Shown: piece after piece, positions 34,359-44,282 of the stretch
Position numbering within the stretch: the first letter of the stretch is position 1
How the letters are laid out: every line of letters begins with the position of its first letter
Source of the DNA: Alkalihalophilus pseudofirmus OF4
GTDB taxonomy: Bacteria; Bacillota; Bacilli; Bacillales; Bacillaceae_D
Assembly (NCBI RefSeq): GCF_000005825.2
Contig: NC_013791.2
Span: forward strand, 744,001-808,000
DNA: 64,000 nt
Reading direction: 5' to 3'
Translations under genes and position numbers: made by a program
Notes under the pieces: generated by a model
The model's database searches: none
What the model saw: only the letters and a program-made list of their open reading frames with translations
Told to the model about the DNA's origin: nothing

Positions 34359-35498
34359 ATGAAACTTTTAGGGAAACTGCTCATTGGTATTATTTTAGGT
34401 ATCATTATCGGTTTGGCAGCACCAGAATGGGTCGTTAGAGTATTAGTCACTTTTAAAACTCTTTTCGGCAGCTTTATTACATTCATCGTACCATTTATTA
34501 TTTTATTCTTTATTGCAAGCGGCGTAGCAGGACTTGGAAAACGAAGCGGAAAGCTGGTTGGAAGTACAGTCGGTCTTGCGTATGTTTCAACTGTTCTTGC
34601 CGGCCTTTTAGCTTTCGCAGTGGCCTCATTCATCATTCCAATGCTGACAACACCTAGTGAAGCGGTGGAGGAAGCAGGAGGACTTGAGCCGTTTTTAAGT
34701 TTTGAGATTGAACCATTAATGGGGATTGTAACAGCATTAGTCATGGCCTTTGTTTTTGGTATTGGGGTTTCTAAAACAGGAAGCGAAAAGATTAAAGCTT
34801 TCTTTGATGAAGGCCGTGATATTATTGAACTCGTTATTGCAGCAATCATTATTCCGTTATTACCATTCTATATCGCAGGGATCTTCTCAGAGCTTGCTTA
34901 TGAAGGAACAGTTTTTGAAACATTGAGCTTATTTGCTGTTGTATTAATTTTAGCGATCTCTCTTCATTTAGTTTGGCTTGTTATCCAATATTCAACTGCA
35001 GGAGCTCTTCGTAAACAAAATCCATTTAAGCTTCTAGCAAATATGGCTCCGGCCTATGCAACGGCGATCGGAACAATGAGTAGTGCAGCAACGATTCCGG
35101 TAACATTACAATCAGTTAAAAAGAATAACGTAAAAGAAAATATTGCAAACTTCGGAGTGCCGCTCTGTGCGACGATTCATTTATCAGGTAGTGTCATCAC
35201 CATTGTGACTTGTGCGATGGCCGTGATGATGATCACGCCAGAGTTAGCAGCACCGACTCTTGCAAATATGCTTCCGGTTATCTTTATGCTTGGGCTGATT
35301 ATGGTTGCAGCCCCTGGGGTCCCAGGAGGAGCAATTATGGCTGCACTAGGAGTATTAACTTCTATGCTTGGATTCAGCGAAGCAGCAATCGGCTTAATGA
35401 TTGCTCTTTACATGGCTCAAGACAGCTTTGGTACTGCTACAAACGTAACTGGAGACGGAGCAATTAATTTAATCATTGATAAGTTTTCTAAATCTTAA
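34359..35498 (+). CDS. Dicarboxylate/amino acid:cation symporter (DAACS, SLC1 family)
   Basis: This 379-residue membrane protein has the SLC1 fold: hydrophobic helices throughout, the serine-rich re-entrant loop (TMSSAATIPVTL, about residues 248-259), and the second loop APGVPGGAIM, then the helix with DSFGTATNVTGD for cation and substrate binding. It imports acidic or neutral amino acids or dicarboxylates with Na+ or H+. A possible promoter (TTGTTT, 16 bases, TAAAAT at 34269-34296) lies upstream. It is shorter than typical GltP or DctA. Confidence 0.9.
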   Translation: MKLLGKLLIGIILGIIIGLAAPEWVVRVLVTFKTLFGSFITFIVPFIILFFIASGVAGLGKRSGKLVGSTVGLAYVSTVLAGLLAFAVASFIIPMLTTPSEAVEEAGGLEPFLSFEIEPLMGIVTALVMAFVFGIGVSKTGSEKIKAFFDEGRDIIELVIAAIIIPLLPFYIAGIFSELAYEGTVFETLSLFAVVLILAISLHLVWLVIQYSTAGALRKQNPFKLLANMAPAYATAIGTMSSAATIPVTLQSVKKNNVKENIANFGVPLCATIHLSGSVITIVTCAMAVMMITPELAAPTLANMLPVIFMLGLIMVAAPGVPGGAIMAALGVLTSMLGFSEAAIGLMIALYMAQDSFGTATNVTGDGAINLIIDKFSKS

Positions 35499-35503
35499 AT
35501 AAG

Positions 35504-35541
35504 AGAGAGCTTCAGCAAATGTGCTGAAGCTCTTCTTTATT
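35504..35541. terminator. Bidirectional terminator between the symporter and spoVB
   Basis: AGAGCTTCAGCA-AATG-TGCTGAAGCTCT is a perfect 12-pair stem with T-rich flank. Confidence 0.88.
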
Positions 35542-37112
35542 TATTCTTTTGGTACTAATTTTGCTGCATATCGGCCGACTACAGGTATGCGGTTAAGTTC
35601 CTCTCTTTTGATAAGCCCAAGGAAAATCATTAAGATGCTGTAGAAAAGAGTGGTTATAGAGATGCTGAGTAATGTTTTTGTGACTAGTGACTGGTCAAGG
35701 AAAGCATGATTTAAGCAAAGGAAGCCAATCCAGGTAGATGAGCCGATCAGCAATATGACTTTAACGACTAGTTTGATATCGATAGTGAAGCTTACTGTTT
35801 TTACAACCGTTGCAAAATGAAGCAGAGTGACTAAAATAAAACCAATGACAATGGCAAGGGCTGCACCCATAATGCCGAGTTCTGGCCTTGTGGCTAATGC
35901 AAAGATCGCACCTATTTTAACAACGGCTCCAAATAAACTGTTCATCATCGCAGCTTTGGCTAAATCTAATGCCTGAAGTGTTGCTTGAAGCGGACCTTGA
36001 AAGTATAAGAAGATACTGAACGGCGCCATTACTTTCACATATGTTGCAACGGACGGAGCATTATACATAAGCTCCATAATTGGTTCTGCGTAGACGTAAA
36101 GAACGACAACTGATACGCCGCCAGAGATAAGGGCGAGTCTTAGTGCCTGACCTAAGCGATGATGGATCGTTTTGAATTGTTTTTTAGCGGCAGCTTCACT
36201 GATTGCCGGAACGAGTGAGACGGATAAAGAGTACGTAATAAAAGTTGGAAGCAAGATAAGCGGAATAACAAAACCAGCTAACTCTCCATATTGCCTTGTC
36301 GCCATGACTGTCGCAACCCCTGCAAGCGCTAAACTTTGAGCGACAACGATCGGTTCAAAAAACAAGGATATGGAACCAATGAGACGGCTCCCAGTCGTAG
36401 GAAGCGCAATTCGCATGAGGTCATTGAATGTATGTTTTCCTTCTTTCACATAGCTAAAGAAGTCAGAGCGGATCTTAAATCGTTTGTTTGATTTGAACAT
36501 ATAAATCATATAAAGAAGGGATGCAAGCTCTCCGAATACAACTGAGATCATGGCTCCTGCTGCGGCATACTCTACACCCATTGGTAAAAAGGCACTTGTC
36601 ATGACTGCAACTAATGTAATTCTTACGACCTGTTCAATTACTTGTGAGTAGGCAGTAGGTTTCATGTTTTGGCGCCCTTGGAAATATCCACGCATGACAG
36701 AAGAGAGAGCAACAATTGGGACAATTGGAGCAATTGCAATCAGTGGGTAATAAGCCCGTGCATCTGTAAGCATTGTCTTTGATATAATGGGTGCAAAGAG
36801 AATCATGGCTGCAGTGAAAATAATACTCAACGTACCTGTAATAGCTAACGATACGACTAAAATTTTCTTTATTCTGCTTCGGTCGCCTTTTGCTTCTGCT
36901 TCAGCAACAAGCTTTGAAATGGCGACAGGAAGGCCTAGCTGGGTGATGGTTATAACGAGAAGTAAGGTAGGAACAGCCATCATATAAAGTCCGACGCCTT
37001 CAGCTCCCATAATACGTGCAACAACGATTTTATTAACAAAGCCTAGAAAGCGCGTGATGAGTCCTGCTATGATGAGGATCAACGTCCCTTTTATAAAGGT
37101 CTGTTTTGACAT
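35541..37112 (-). CDS. spoVB: SpoVB, MOP-family flippase for spore cortex synthesis
   Basis: This 523-residue protein has about 14 membrane helices and belongs to the MATE/MOP flippase superfamily. The N-terminus MSKQTFIKGTLILI and the GAEGVGLYMMAVPTLLL segment match B. subtilis SpoVB (518 residues). It is thought to flip lipid-linked peptidoglycan precursors during cortex formation. The ATG at 37112 follows AGGG by six bases and fits the family start; the ATG at 37130 is less likely. It diverges from the COG2426 gene. Confidence 0.92.
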   Translation of the reverse strand: MSKQTFIKGTLILIIAGLITRFLGFVNKIVVARIMGAEGVGLYMMAVPTLLLVITITQLGLPVAISKLVAEAEAKGDRSRIKKILVVSLAITGTLSIIFTAAMILFAPIISKTMLTDARAYYPLIAIAPIVPIVALSSVMRGYFQGRQNMKPTAYSQVIEQVVRITLVAVMTSAFLPMGVEYAAAGAMISVVFGELASLLYMIYMFKSNKRFKIRSDFFSYVKEGKHTFNDLMRIALPTTGSRLIGSISLFFEPIVVAQSLALAGVATVMATRQYGELAGFVIPLILLPTFITYSLSVSLVPAISEAAAKKQFKTIHHRLGQALRLALISGGVSVVVLYVYAEPIMELMYNAPSVATYVKVMAPFSIFLYFQGPLQATLQALDLAKAAMMNSLFGAVVKIGAIFALATRPELGIMGAALAIVIGFILVTLLHFATVVKTVSFTIDIKLVVKVILLIGSSTWIGFLCLNHAFLDQSLVTKTLLSISITTLFYSILMIFLGLIKREELNRIPVVGRYAAKLVPKE

Positions 37113-37244
37113 GTGCAGCCCTACTTTCATAAAAAAATATGGATATTTTCCGCTATTATTTATATGCTTAGTAGTGGGGCAAGCATGACAAGTTGTTTAA
37201 AAGTCGTTGGTATGGGATTTGAGAATAGAGAGGAAGAGTACTGA

Positions 37245-37730
37245 GTGAAACACACGATTGAGGAATTTTTAATTAACACATTTGGTTTTCTGCCGCCGGA
37301 ATTATTAGTTATTGTTATTTCAGCTATGCCGATCTTAGAGCTTAGGGGAGGCATTCCACTTGCGCATCAGCTTGGATTTTCATTTGGAGAAGCACTGTTT
37401 TTTGGCATCTTAGGGAATTTGCTGCCGATTATTCCGATCTTATTATTATTTCGTCCGGTAAGTAAGTGGATGCTGAGATTCTCAATGTACAAACGATTTT
37501 ATGATTGGTTATATAACCGCACAATGAAAAAAAGCAATAATGTTGAAAAGTTCGGTGCACTGGGATTAATTTTATTTACGGCCGTGCCGCTTCCGACCAC
37601 AGGAGCCTATTCAGCAAGTCTTGCAGCCATTTTATTCTTCATTCCGCTAAAATCGGCTTTTCTAGCGATTGCAATTGGTGTTGTTATTGCAGGAGTAGGG
37701 GTTGCAGGCGTTATGTATATGGTTTTTTAA
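37245..37730 (+). CDS. COG2426 small multidrug-export-like membrane protein
   Basis: This 161-residue protein has four or five hydrophobic segments and the family loop MPILELRGGIPLAHQLG (about residues 27-43), followed by VPLPTTGAYSASL near residue 115. These mark the COG2426 group, often labelled small multidrug export proteins although the function is not proven. Start is GTG with AGGAAGAG upstream. It lies between spoVB and comN. Confidence 0.82.
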   Translation: MKHTIEEFLINTFGFLPPELLVIVISAMPILELRGGIPLAHQLGFSFGEALFFGILGNLLPIIPILLLFRPVSKWMLRFSMYKRFYDWLYNRTMKKSNNVEKFGALGLILFTAVPLPTTGAYSASLAAILFFIPLKSAFLAIAIGVVIAGVGVAGVMYMVF

Positions 37731-37766
37731 GGAAGCTTGCACAACACTTGAAGGGAGCATGATAGG

Positions 37767-38042
37767 ATGGATAAACAACAGTTTGAGAGTTGGAGATATG
37801 ACGTACAGCCTGCTTTATCTTCTAAAGTAGATGAGTTTCATTTTTTAGGGTATGAACGAGTAACAGAAGATCAAGTATGGGCTTGTTTAATGTATCGTCT
37901 GCGAAAACAAAAAGAGTTTATTCATCTTCATGCCTTTGTTCAGGCTATTTTATCGTTAAAGGTCCAAGATTACATGACGTGGGTTACAAAAGAAAGCTAC
38001 CGTGAAAAGAACGATTGGTTTGCAAAAGAAACAATCGTGTAG
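37767..38042 (+). CDS. comN: ComN-like post-transcriptional regulator
   Basis: This 91-residue soluble protein contains the segment KVDEFHFLGYERVTEDQVWAC (split: KVDEFHFLGYERV, TEDQVWACL) and FLHAF-like HLHAFVQAILSLKVQDYM, as in the YrzD/ComN family. ComN controls comE mRNA localisation and competence in B. subtilis. It stands between the spoVB neighbourhood and secDF, its usual position. AAGGGAG precedes the ATG. Confidence 0.82.
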   Translation: MDKQQFESWRYDVQPALSSKVDEFHFLGYERVTEDQVWACLMYRLRKQKEFIHLHAFVQAILSLKVQDYMTWVTKESYREKNDWFAKETIV

Positions 38043-38096
38043 GTAGTGTAGTTTTTACATAATCATGACTAAAGAATGAGAATATTCTAGATGAAA

Positions 38097-38126
38097 TTGA
38101 CAGGAATTTTCATTAAAAGCTATAAT
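38097..38126 (+). promoter_or_regulatory. Strong sigma-A promoter of secD
   Basis: Perfect TTGACA and TATAAT boxes are separated by 18 bases. Transcription should begin near 38133. Confidence 0.75.
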
Positions 38127-38140
38127 AAGACTATTGTGTA

Positions 38141-38168
38141 AATGCTTGTCTCCTAGTAGACAAGCATT
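38141..38168 (+). promoter_or_regulatory. Perfect hairpin at the 5' end of the secD message
   Basis: AATGCTTGTCT-CCTAGT-AGACAAGCATT is an 11-pair stem beginning only a few bases after the expected transcript start. No T-run follows, so it is not a terminator. It may protect the RNA end or influence translation. Confidence 0.65.
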
Positions 38169-38200
38169 AGTGCGTTAATAGGAGGAGGCATTAGAGCAAC

Positions 38201-39505
38201 ATGGTGAAAAAAGGCCGAATTATCGCTTTTTTTCTCATCGTACTCATCTTCGGTGGGCTGATCAGCCAGACGGTTATGGGAATTACGAAGGAAATCAAGC
38301 TTGGACTAGACCTTCAAGGCGGGTTTGAAATTTTATATCAAGTCAATCCTGCAAATGAAGGAGATGTGATTGATCAACAAGCACTTAGTGCAACGGTAGG
38401 CGCGTTGAACCAGCGTGTTAATGTACTCGGTGTATCAGAGCCGAACATTCAAATTGAAGGTGATGATCGTATTCGTGTTCAGTTAGCGGGTGTAGATGAC
38501 CAGCAAACGGCACGTGATCTTTTATCTACAGAAGCAAACTTAACATTTCGGGATGTAAATGATGAAGTGCTTTTAGACGGAAGTGACTTGCAGCAAAACG
38601 GGGCAAGCTCTTCATTTAAAGACCAGACGAATGAACCGATTGTCACGCTCACATTACGAGATGCGCGGTTATTTGAAGACATAACAAGGGAGATTTCTAG
38701 CAGGCCTCCTGGTGAAAATTTACTAGTGATCTGGCTTGATTTTGAAGAAGGGGTCGACTCTTACGAAGCAGAGATGATGAGTGAGGATCCGAAATTCTTA
38801 TCTGCTGCCTCTGTTCGTCAAGTCATTCCTTCAAGAGATGTTATGATCGAAGGGAATTTTACAGTTGAGGAAACTCGCTTTATTGCTGAAGTATTGAATG
38901 CAGGCTCTTTGCCTGTTCAGCTAGAAGAAATGTATTCGAATTCAGTAGGGGCTTCTCTTGGGGAACAGGCAATGGAGAAGACGATCTATGCCGGATTTAT
39001 TGGGATTGCGTTAATCTTTTTATACATGCTTTTCTATTATCGTTTTATGGGTGTGATCGCTGTGATTACCCTGAGCATGTACATTTATCTAGTACTTCTT
39101 GTGTTTAACTGGATGAATGCGATTTTAACACTCCCTGGGATTGCTGCGTTAATTTTAGGTGTTGGTATGGCTGTTGATGCAAATATCATCACGTACGAGC
39201 GCATTAAAGAAGAAATTCGCTCAGGTAAATCGATTATGTCGGCATTCAAAGCAGGCAGCCGTCGTTCGTTATCAACAATTCTCGATGCCAATATTACAAC
39301 GATTCTTGCAGCAGGTGTTCTATTTGCTTATGGGACAAGCTCGGTTCAAGGGTTCGCTGTAATGTTAATTGTAAGTATTTTAACAAGCTTTGTTACAGCG
39401 GTGTATGGTTCGCGTCTATTGCTTGGATTATGGGTAAACAGTCGTGCACTGAATAAGAAGCCGCGCATGTTTGGTGTGAAAGAAGGTGAAATCGATGAGC
39501 TTTAA
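38201..39505 (+). CDS. secD: SecD, protein-export membrane subunit
   Basis: This 434-residue protein has an N-terminal span, the signature GLDLQGGFEILYQV, a large extracytoplasmic domain with IRVQLAGV (P1, about residues 40-255), and a bundle of five spans with GMAVDANIITYERI-type motif. SecD uses proton motive force to pull secreted proteins through. B. subtilis has SecD and SecF fused in one chain; here SecD is separate and overlaps secF by 11 bases. GGAGGAGG lies twelve bases before the ATG, a little far. Confidence 0.92.
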   Translation: MVKKGRIIAFFLIVLIFGGLISQTVMGITKEIKLGLDLQGGFEILYQVNPANEGDVIDQQALSATVGALNQRVNVLGVSEPNIQIEGDDRIRVQLAGVDDQQTARDLLSTEANLTFRDVNDEVLLDGSDLQQNGASSSFKDQTNEPIVTLTLRDARLFEDITREISSRPPGENLLVIWLDFEEGVDSYEAEMMSEDPKFLSAASVRQVIPSRDVMIEGNFTVEETRFIAEVLNAGSLPVQLEEMYSNSVGASLGEQAMEKTIYAGFIGIALIFLYMLFYYRFMGVIAVITLSMYIYLVLLVFNWMNAILTLPGIAALILGVGMAVDANIITYERIKEEIRSGKSIMSAFKAGSRRSLSTILDANITTILAAGVLFAYGTSSVQGFAVMLIVSILTSFVTAVYGSRLLLGLWVNSRALNKKPRMFGVKEGEIDEL

Positions 39506-40439
39506 TTTTCAAAACCGCGAGATTGATTTTGTTCAGCATCGTAAAAAATTCTTTACGTTCTCGCTTGCTGCTATGCTCATTGGTGTCATCCTTTTGCTGA
39601 CGATGGGGTTGAATTTAGGAATTGACTTTGAAAGTGGATCTCAAGTGGAGATTCTTGCTGAAGAGCCGCTTACAGCAGAGCAGGTGGAAGCAGAATTTGC
39701 TCAAATTGGTTCAGGATATACGCCTGATGACATTACATTAGGCGGAGATCGTAATGAAATGGCTACAGCACGCTTTATCGGTGTGCTTGATGCAAGTGAG
39801 ATTGCAGAAATTCAATCGTATTTTTCCGAGAATTTCGGGGCTGAGCCAAATATTGGCACAGTATCTCCTACAGTAGGGCAAGAGCTTGCTCGTAATGCGT
39901 TAATTTCTGTATTAATTGCTTCTGTCGGGATTATCATCTACGTAACGATTCGATTTGAATTTTTATATGGGGTTGCTGCGATTGTGGCACTCTTGCATGA
40001 TGCATTCTTTATTATTGCGGTATTCAGTTTACTGCAGATTCAAGTGAATGTTCCTTTTATAGCAGCCGTATTAACGATTGTCGGTTATTCCATTAATGAT
40101 ACAATTGTTACCTTTGACCGGATTCGTGAGAACATGAAGCTAACAAAACGAGTGAAGGATTTTAATGATCTTGCAGCCGTTGTAAACAAAAGCCTCGTGC
40201 AGACGCTTGCTCGTTCAATTAACACCGTATTAACAGTCGTATTTGCAGCTGCTGCCTTATTTATATTTGGCGGGGAAGCGATTCGATCATTTGCGCTTGC
40301 TTTATTAATCGGACTTGTAGCTGGGACCTACTCATCTATGTTCCTCGCTTCACAGTTATGGTTGATCTGGAAGTCAAAACAGCTTAAAAAACAAAAGTTT
40401 AAGAGTAAACCTCAGCCAGAAGAAGAGCCGACTGTTTAG
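39495..40439 (+). CDS. secF: SecF, protein-export membrane subunit
   Basis: This 314-residue protein has one N-terminal span, the motif GIDFESGSQVEI, a smaller extracytoplasmic domain, and five C-terminal spans including GYSINDTIVTFDRIRE (about residues 197-212). The ATG at 39495 is six bases from AAGGTGA; a GTG at 39486 overlaps that site. The gene begins inside the last codons of secD. A lysine-rich tail ends the protein, and a terminator follows. Confidence 0.93.
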   Translation: MSFNFQNREIDFVQHRKKFFTFSLAAMLIGVILLLTMGLNLGIDFESGSQVEILAEEPLTAEQVEAEFAQIGSGYTPDDITLGGDRNEMATARFIGVLDASEIAEIQSYFSENFGAEPNIGTVSPTVGQELARNALISVLIASVGIIIYVTIRFEFLYGVAAIVALLHDAFFIIAVFSLLQIQVNVPFIAAVLTIVGYSINDTIVTFDRIRENMKLTKRVKDFNDLAAVVNKSLVQTLARSINTVLTVVFAAAALFIFGGEAIRSFALALLIGLVAGTYSSMFLASQLWLIWKSKQLKKQKFKSKPQPEEEPTV

Positions 40440-40474
40440 TAAATGAACAGGTGCAAAGCAAGAGACATAATATG

Positions 40475-40505
40475 AGATCATGGTGCATACCATGATCTTT
40501 TTTTT
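40475..40505 (+). terminator. Terminator after secF
   Basis: AGATCATGGT-GCAT-ACCATGATCT is a perfect ten-pair stem followed by a long T-run. Confidence 0.92.
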
Positions 40506-40563
40506 GGTACAATAACTTGGAGTGGTGGCAGGTTTTGGTATACTATCTATGTGAGGTGAGCAT

Positions 40564-41463
40564 ATGGAAGAAGCAGATATTCGGTACCGTAAAGTACGCT
40601 TTGCTGCTTGGGTAGGGATTATAGGAAATATCATACTTGCGATTATTAAAGCGGTTATTGGATTTATGGCTAACAGCCGAGCGCTCATTGCTGATGCTGC
40701 ACATTCTGCATCCGATGTTGTGGGATCTGTGGTCGTTTTAATTGGCGTCCGCGCAGCAAAACTACCGCCGGATGAAGATCATCCATATGGTCATGGGAAA
40801 GCGGAATCTGTAGCAGCCATTATAGTGGCGGTTCTTTTATTTATCGTGAGTTTTGAAATTGCGCTTAGTGCAATAAAGTCCTTCTTTGAGCCCGTTGTTG
40901 TACCGAAGATGATTGCGATCTATGCGGTGCTGTTTTCGATCGTTACAAAAGAAATTATGTTTCGATATAAGTATCAGCTGGGTAAAAAGTATAAGAGTGA
41001 AGCTTTAATGACAGATGCCTGGCATCACCGTTCAGATGTATTCTCATCGCTGGCTGCTCTTATCGGTATTGGTGCTGCTATTTTAGGTGGTATGCTTAAT
41101 ATTTCCTGGCTTGTATACGGGGATGCGATAGCGAGTGCGTTTGTGGCCATCTTAATTGGGAAAATGGCTTACAGCTTGGGGAAACAATCGATTCATAATG
41201 CATTAGACCATGTTCTTCACGAAGAAGATACGATCGAAATGAAAAAAGCAGCAGCTGAAGTTCCGGGTGTATTAAATATTGATGAGTTTTATGCTCGTGA
41301 ACACGGTCATTATGTCATTATCGATATAAAAATTGGTGTTAACCCGAACATAACTGTTGAAGAAGGCCATACGATAGGGAAAAATGTGAAGTTAAGGTTA
41401 TTAGAAGAAAAGCATGTGCAAGATGTTCTCGTTCATATTAATCCATATAGAGAAAAAGAATAA
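40564..41463 (+). CDS. Cation diffusion facilitator (Mn/Zn/Fe exporter family)
   Basis: This 299-residue membrane protein has six spans and both metal sites of the CDF family: Asp44, His47 and Asp51 (DAAHSASD) and Asp151, His155 and Asp158 (DAWHHRSD). A histidine loop DHPYGHGKAE lies between them, and a C-terminal cytoplasmic ferredoxin-like domain (about 212-299) follows. The D..H..D pattern with aspartate at the first position suits Mn, Fe or Zn export; MneP/MneS are the B. subtilis relatives. GAGGTGAG precedes the ATG. Confidence 0.9.
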   Translation: MEEADIRYRKVRFAAWVGIIGNIILAIIKAVIGFMANSRALIADAAHSASDVVGSVVVLIGVRAAKLPPDEDHPYGHGKAESVAAIIVAVLLFIVSFEIALSAIKSFFEPVVVPKMIAIYAVLFSIVTKEIMFRYKYQLGKKYKSEALMTDAWHHRSDVFSSLAALIGIGAAILGGMLNISWLVYGDAIASAFVAILIGKMAYSLGKQSIHNALDHVLHEEDTIEMKKAAAEVPGVLNIDEFYAREHGHYVIIDIKIGVNPNITVEEGHTIGKNVKLRLLEEKHVQDVLVHINPYREKE

Positions 41464-41493
41464 GTAGAAAAATACCATGAGGAGGGTTATGGG

Positions 41494-41832
41494 ATGAGGG
41501 GACAATGGAATATTATCTTAGGTTTGTTAGTTGCTATTATTATCGCAATCTTTGCAGTCATTAATGTAGAAGGCGTCCGGGTGAATTATCTATTTGGTAC
41601 AGCAGAATGGCCGTTAATTCTCGTTATTTTAGGTTCTGTATTTATGGGGGCCATTGTAGCAGGTGCACTTGGAATGGTTAAAATCTACCGTCTTCAAGCC
41701 GAGCTTAAAAAACTGAAGACGTTAAAGGGCCATCAAGAGTCAGCCGTTAAAACGGAATCTTCTATTGACAAAGTGGAAGAAGACGAGAATACCGTCATTA
41801 AAGACACAACCTTAGATCAAGATCCCAAATAA
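41494..41832 (+). CDS. LapA domain (YrvD-like) membrane protein
   Basis: This 112-residue protein has two spans (about residues 5-25 and 42-66) joined by NVEGVRVNYLFGTAEWPL, the LapA/DUF1049 pattern, followed by a short coiled segment and a charged, acidic tail. The bacterial LapA family is poorly understood; the E. coli relative works with a TPR partner in lipopolysaccharide control. It precedes recJ, as yrvD does in B. subtilis. AGGAGGG precedes the ATG. Confidence 0.85.
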   Translation: MRGQWNIILGLLVAIIIAIFAVINVEGVRVNYLFGTAEWPLILVILGSVFMGAIVAGALGMVKIYRLQAELKKLKTLKGHQESAVKTESSIDKVEEDENTVIKDTTLDQDPK

Positions 41833-41859
41833 AGTAAACAATATAGACGCATTCAATCA

Positions 41860-41888
41860 TTGTCACCCCTTGGCACCTCCTGTATAAT
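41860..41888 (+). promoter_or_regulatory. Sigma-A promoter of recJ-apt
   Basis: TTGTCA and TATAAT are 17 bases apart. The -10 ends 22 bases before the recJ ATG. Confidence 0.7.
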
Positions 41889-41910
41889 AGGATGGTCAAG
41901 GGGTGAACTT

Positions 41911-44280
41911 ATGTTAAGACCTAAGGCAAGATGGAAAATCCAAGAACAAGATGAACATAAAGCAGGTAGGCTTGTAAGCGAGCTGGGCGTTGATGAACTT
42001 GTTGCCCAATTATTAGTTAATCGAGGCATAGAGACACCAGAAGCTGCGAGAACTTTTTTATATACAAAGGAAATGACGTACCATGATCCCTATTTGTTAA
42101 AGGGTATGGACAAGGCTGTGGCACGAATTAAAGAAGCCATTGCAAACCAAGAGAAGATCTTAATATTTGGTGACTATGATGCGGACGGTGTAAGCAGCAC
42201 ATCTGTTATGATTTACACGTTAAATGAACTTGGTGCTGTGTTTGATTATTATATTCCTAATCGGTTCACAGAAGGCTACGGGCCTAATGAGCCGGCTTTG
42301 AGGCGTGCGAAAGAAGAGGGGTATTCCTTAGTCGTAACAGTAGATACAGGGATTTCTGCTGTTCACGAGGCGAATGTCGCAAAAGAGATTGATCTTGATT
42401 TTATTGTGACCGACCACCATGAGGCCCCTCCAGTTTTGCCAGAGGCATATGCTATCGTAAACCCGAAGCAGCCAGATTGTACGTATCCTTTTAAAGGATT
42501 AGCTGGTGTAGGGGTTGCGTTCAAAGTGTCACAAGCACTCCTCGGCAGAATTCCTAAAGAGCTGCTTGATATTGTTGTTATCGGAACGATTGCTGATCTA
42601 GTACCGCTGATTGATGAGAATCGTTTAATGGCTAAAGAAGGACTGAAGGCCCTAGAATCAACATCGAAGCCAGGGTTGCGTGCTTTGATGAAAGTGTGTG
42701 GAATTGGTCAGGATGCCTTAACGGGCGATCATGTCGGCTTTGGAATTGGACCGCGGATCAATGCTGCAGGAAGACTTGATTCAGCTGATCCGGCAGTAGA
42801 GTTGATGATTACGAATGATTCAAATGAAGCGGAACACCTAGCTGCTGAAATTGATTCTTTAAATAAACAACGTCAATCGATTGTTAATACGATTACTGAA
42901 GAAGCAGTCGAGGTCGTAGAATCTAAGTATCCTCCAGATGAGAATGATGTGTTGATCATTGCAGGAGCCGGCTGGAATGCAGGTGTTATTGGGATTGTTG
43001 CCTCACGCCTTGTTGAGCGTTTCTATCGTCCGACAATCGTATTAAGTATTGACGAAGAAAAAGGGTTAGCCAAAGGTTCAGCAAGGAGTATTGAAGGCTT
43101 TGATATGTTTAAAGAATTATCGAAAAGCCGAGATATCCTGCCTCATTTTGGAGGACATCCAATGGCGGCTGGATTGACAATGAAAGAACCTGATCTTAAT
43201 TTACTGCGTGAACGTTTAAATAATCAGGCGAAGGAAGTTCTAACTGAGGAAGACTTCAAGCCGCTTACGAAGATCGATTTATCCACAACGGTAGACCGCA
43301 TCTCCTTAACGGTGATTAAGCAGTTAGAAGCTCTAGCTCCTTTTGGAGTGAATAATCCAACACCAAAAGTGATGCTTGAAGGAGTTCATATCGATCAGAT
43401 GCGCCGTATTGGCAGTGAGTCTAATCATCTAAAAATGTCTTTTGTTCAAAACGGAGCGAGTCTTGATGGGATTGGCTTTCATTTGGGGCATTTACATGAT
43501 GAAATCAGTCAGACGGCAAAGCTCTCTGCGATTGGCACTCTTTCTATCAATGAATGGAATGGACATGTAAAACCGCAGATGATGCTTGAAGATCTTGCAG
43601 TAAAGGAATGGCAGCTTTTTGACTGGCGCAGTATTAAACAAAAGAGGTTAGAAGATCGATTGATGGAAATTCCGATTGATGACCGTGTACTTATTTTCTT
43701 CAAAGAATCCACGAAAGAAGAGCTCGGACTCCAGCTGGATGACTTGAGAAAAGCGAGTGATCTGACGGAGATGAGCGGAGGCTTTGAAGGGAAGTATGTG
43801 GTATTATTAGATGTGCCTAATACTCGAGAAGAGCTTTCTCTTTTATTTAAAGAACAAGGAATACCTAGCAGGATTTATACTATTTTTCATCAACAGGACG
43901 ATTCGTTTTTTACGACAAATCCAAATCGTGATCAATTTAAATGGTTCTATGCTTTTTTATTAAAGCGTAAAACATTCGATGTGAAAAAACATGGAACAGA
44001 CCTTGCTAAGCATAAAGGCTGGTCTAGACATACGATCGATTTTATGTCCCAGGTGTTTTTAGAGCTCGGTTTTGTTACAATAGACAATGGCGTTCTATCT
44101 CTAAGTGATGCACCAGAGAAAAAAGCGCTCGATGCGTCAATTACGTATCAACGAAAACAAGAGCAAGCACAAATAGAAAATCAATTCGTTTATTCTTCTT
44201 ATGAGGAATTAAAGCAATGGTTCAATCGCGTGATTCCCCGAAATGAAATAGATGAACGACAAATCAAGGAGACGGTGTAA
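41911..44280 (+). CDS. recJ: Single-stranded-DNA exonuclease RecJ
   Basis: This 789-residue DHH-family nuclease degrades single-stranded DNA 5' to 3' in recombination and repair. Motif [13 protein letters not shown], motif [12 protein letters not shown] and the DHHA1 motif [11 protein letters not shown] are intact. An OB domain and a Bacillus-type C-terminal domain follow (about residues 450-789). The ATG at 41911 follows AAGGGGTGA and lies just after the promoter; upstream in-frame codons fall inside it. It ends three bases before apt. Confidence 0.94.
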   Translation: MLRPKARWKIQEQDEHKAGRLVSELGVDELVAQLLVNRGIETPEAARTFLYTKEMTYHDPYLLKGMDKAVARIKEAIANQEKILIFGDYDADGVSSTSVMIYTLNELGAVFDYYIPNRFTEGYGPNEPALRRAKEEGYSLVVTVDTGISAVHEANVAKEIDLDFIVTDHHEAPPVLPEAYAIVNPKQPDCTYPFKGLAGVGVAFKVSQALLGRIPKELLDIVVIGTIADLVPLIDENRLMAKEGLKALESTSKPGLRALMKVCGIGQDALTGDHVGFGIGPRINAAGRLDSADPAVELMITNDSNEAEHLAAEIDSLNKQRQSIVNTITEEAVEVVESKYPPDENDVLIIAGAGWNAGVIGIVASRLVERFYRPTIVLSIDEEKGLAKGSARSIEGFDMFKELSKSRDILPHFGGHPMAAGLTMKEPDLNLLRERLNNQAKEVLTEEDFKPLTKIDLSTTVDRISLTVIKQLEALAPFGVNNPTPKVMLEGVHIDQMRRIGSESNHLKMSFVQNGASLDGIGFHLGHLHDEISQTAKLSAIGTLSINEWNGHVKPQMMLEDLAVKEWQLFDWRSIKQKRLEDRLMEIPIDDRVLIFFKESTKEELGLQLDDLRKASDLTEMSGGFEGKYVVLLDVPNTREELSLLFKEQGIPSRIYTIFHQQDDSFFTTNPNRDQFKWFYAFLLKRKTFDVKKHGTDLAKHKGWSRHTIDFMSQVFLELGFVTIDNGVLSLSDAPEKKALDASITYQRKQEQAQIENQFVYSSYEELKQWFNRVIPRNEIDERQIKETV

Positions 44281-44282
44281 AA

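Noticed and set aside
39480-39510. Frameshift in a fused secDF gene
   Set aside because: SecF has its own ribosome site and ATG with good spacing, and both proteins have normal termini.
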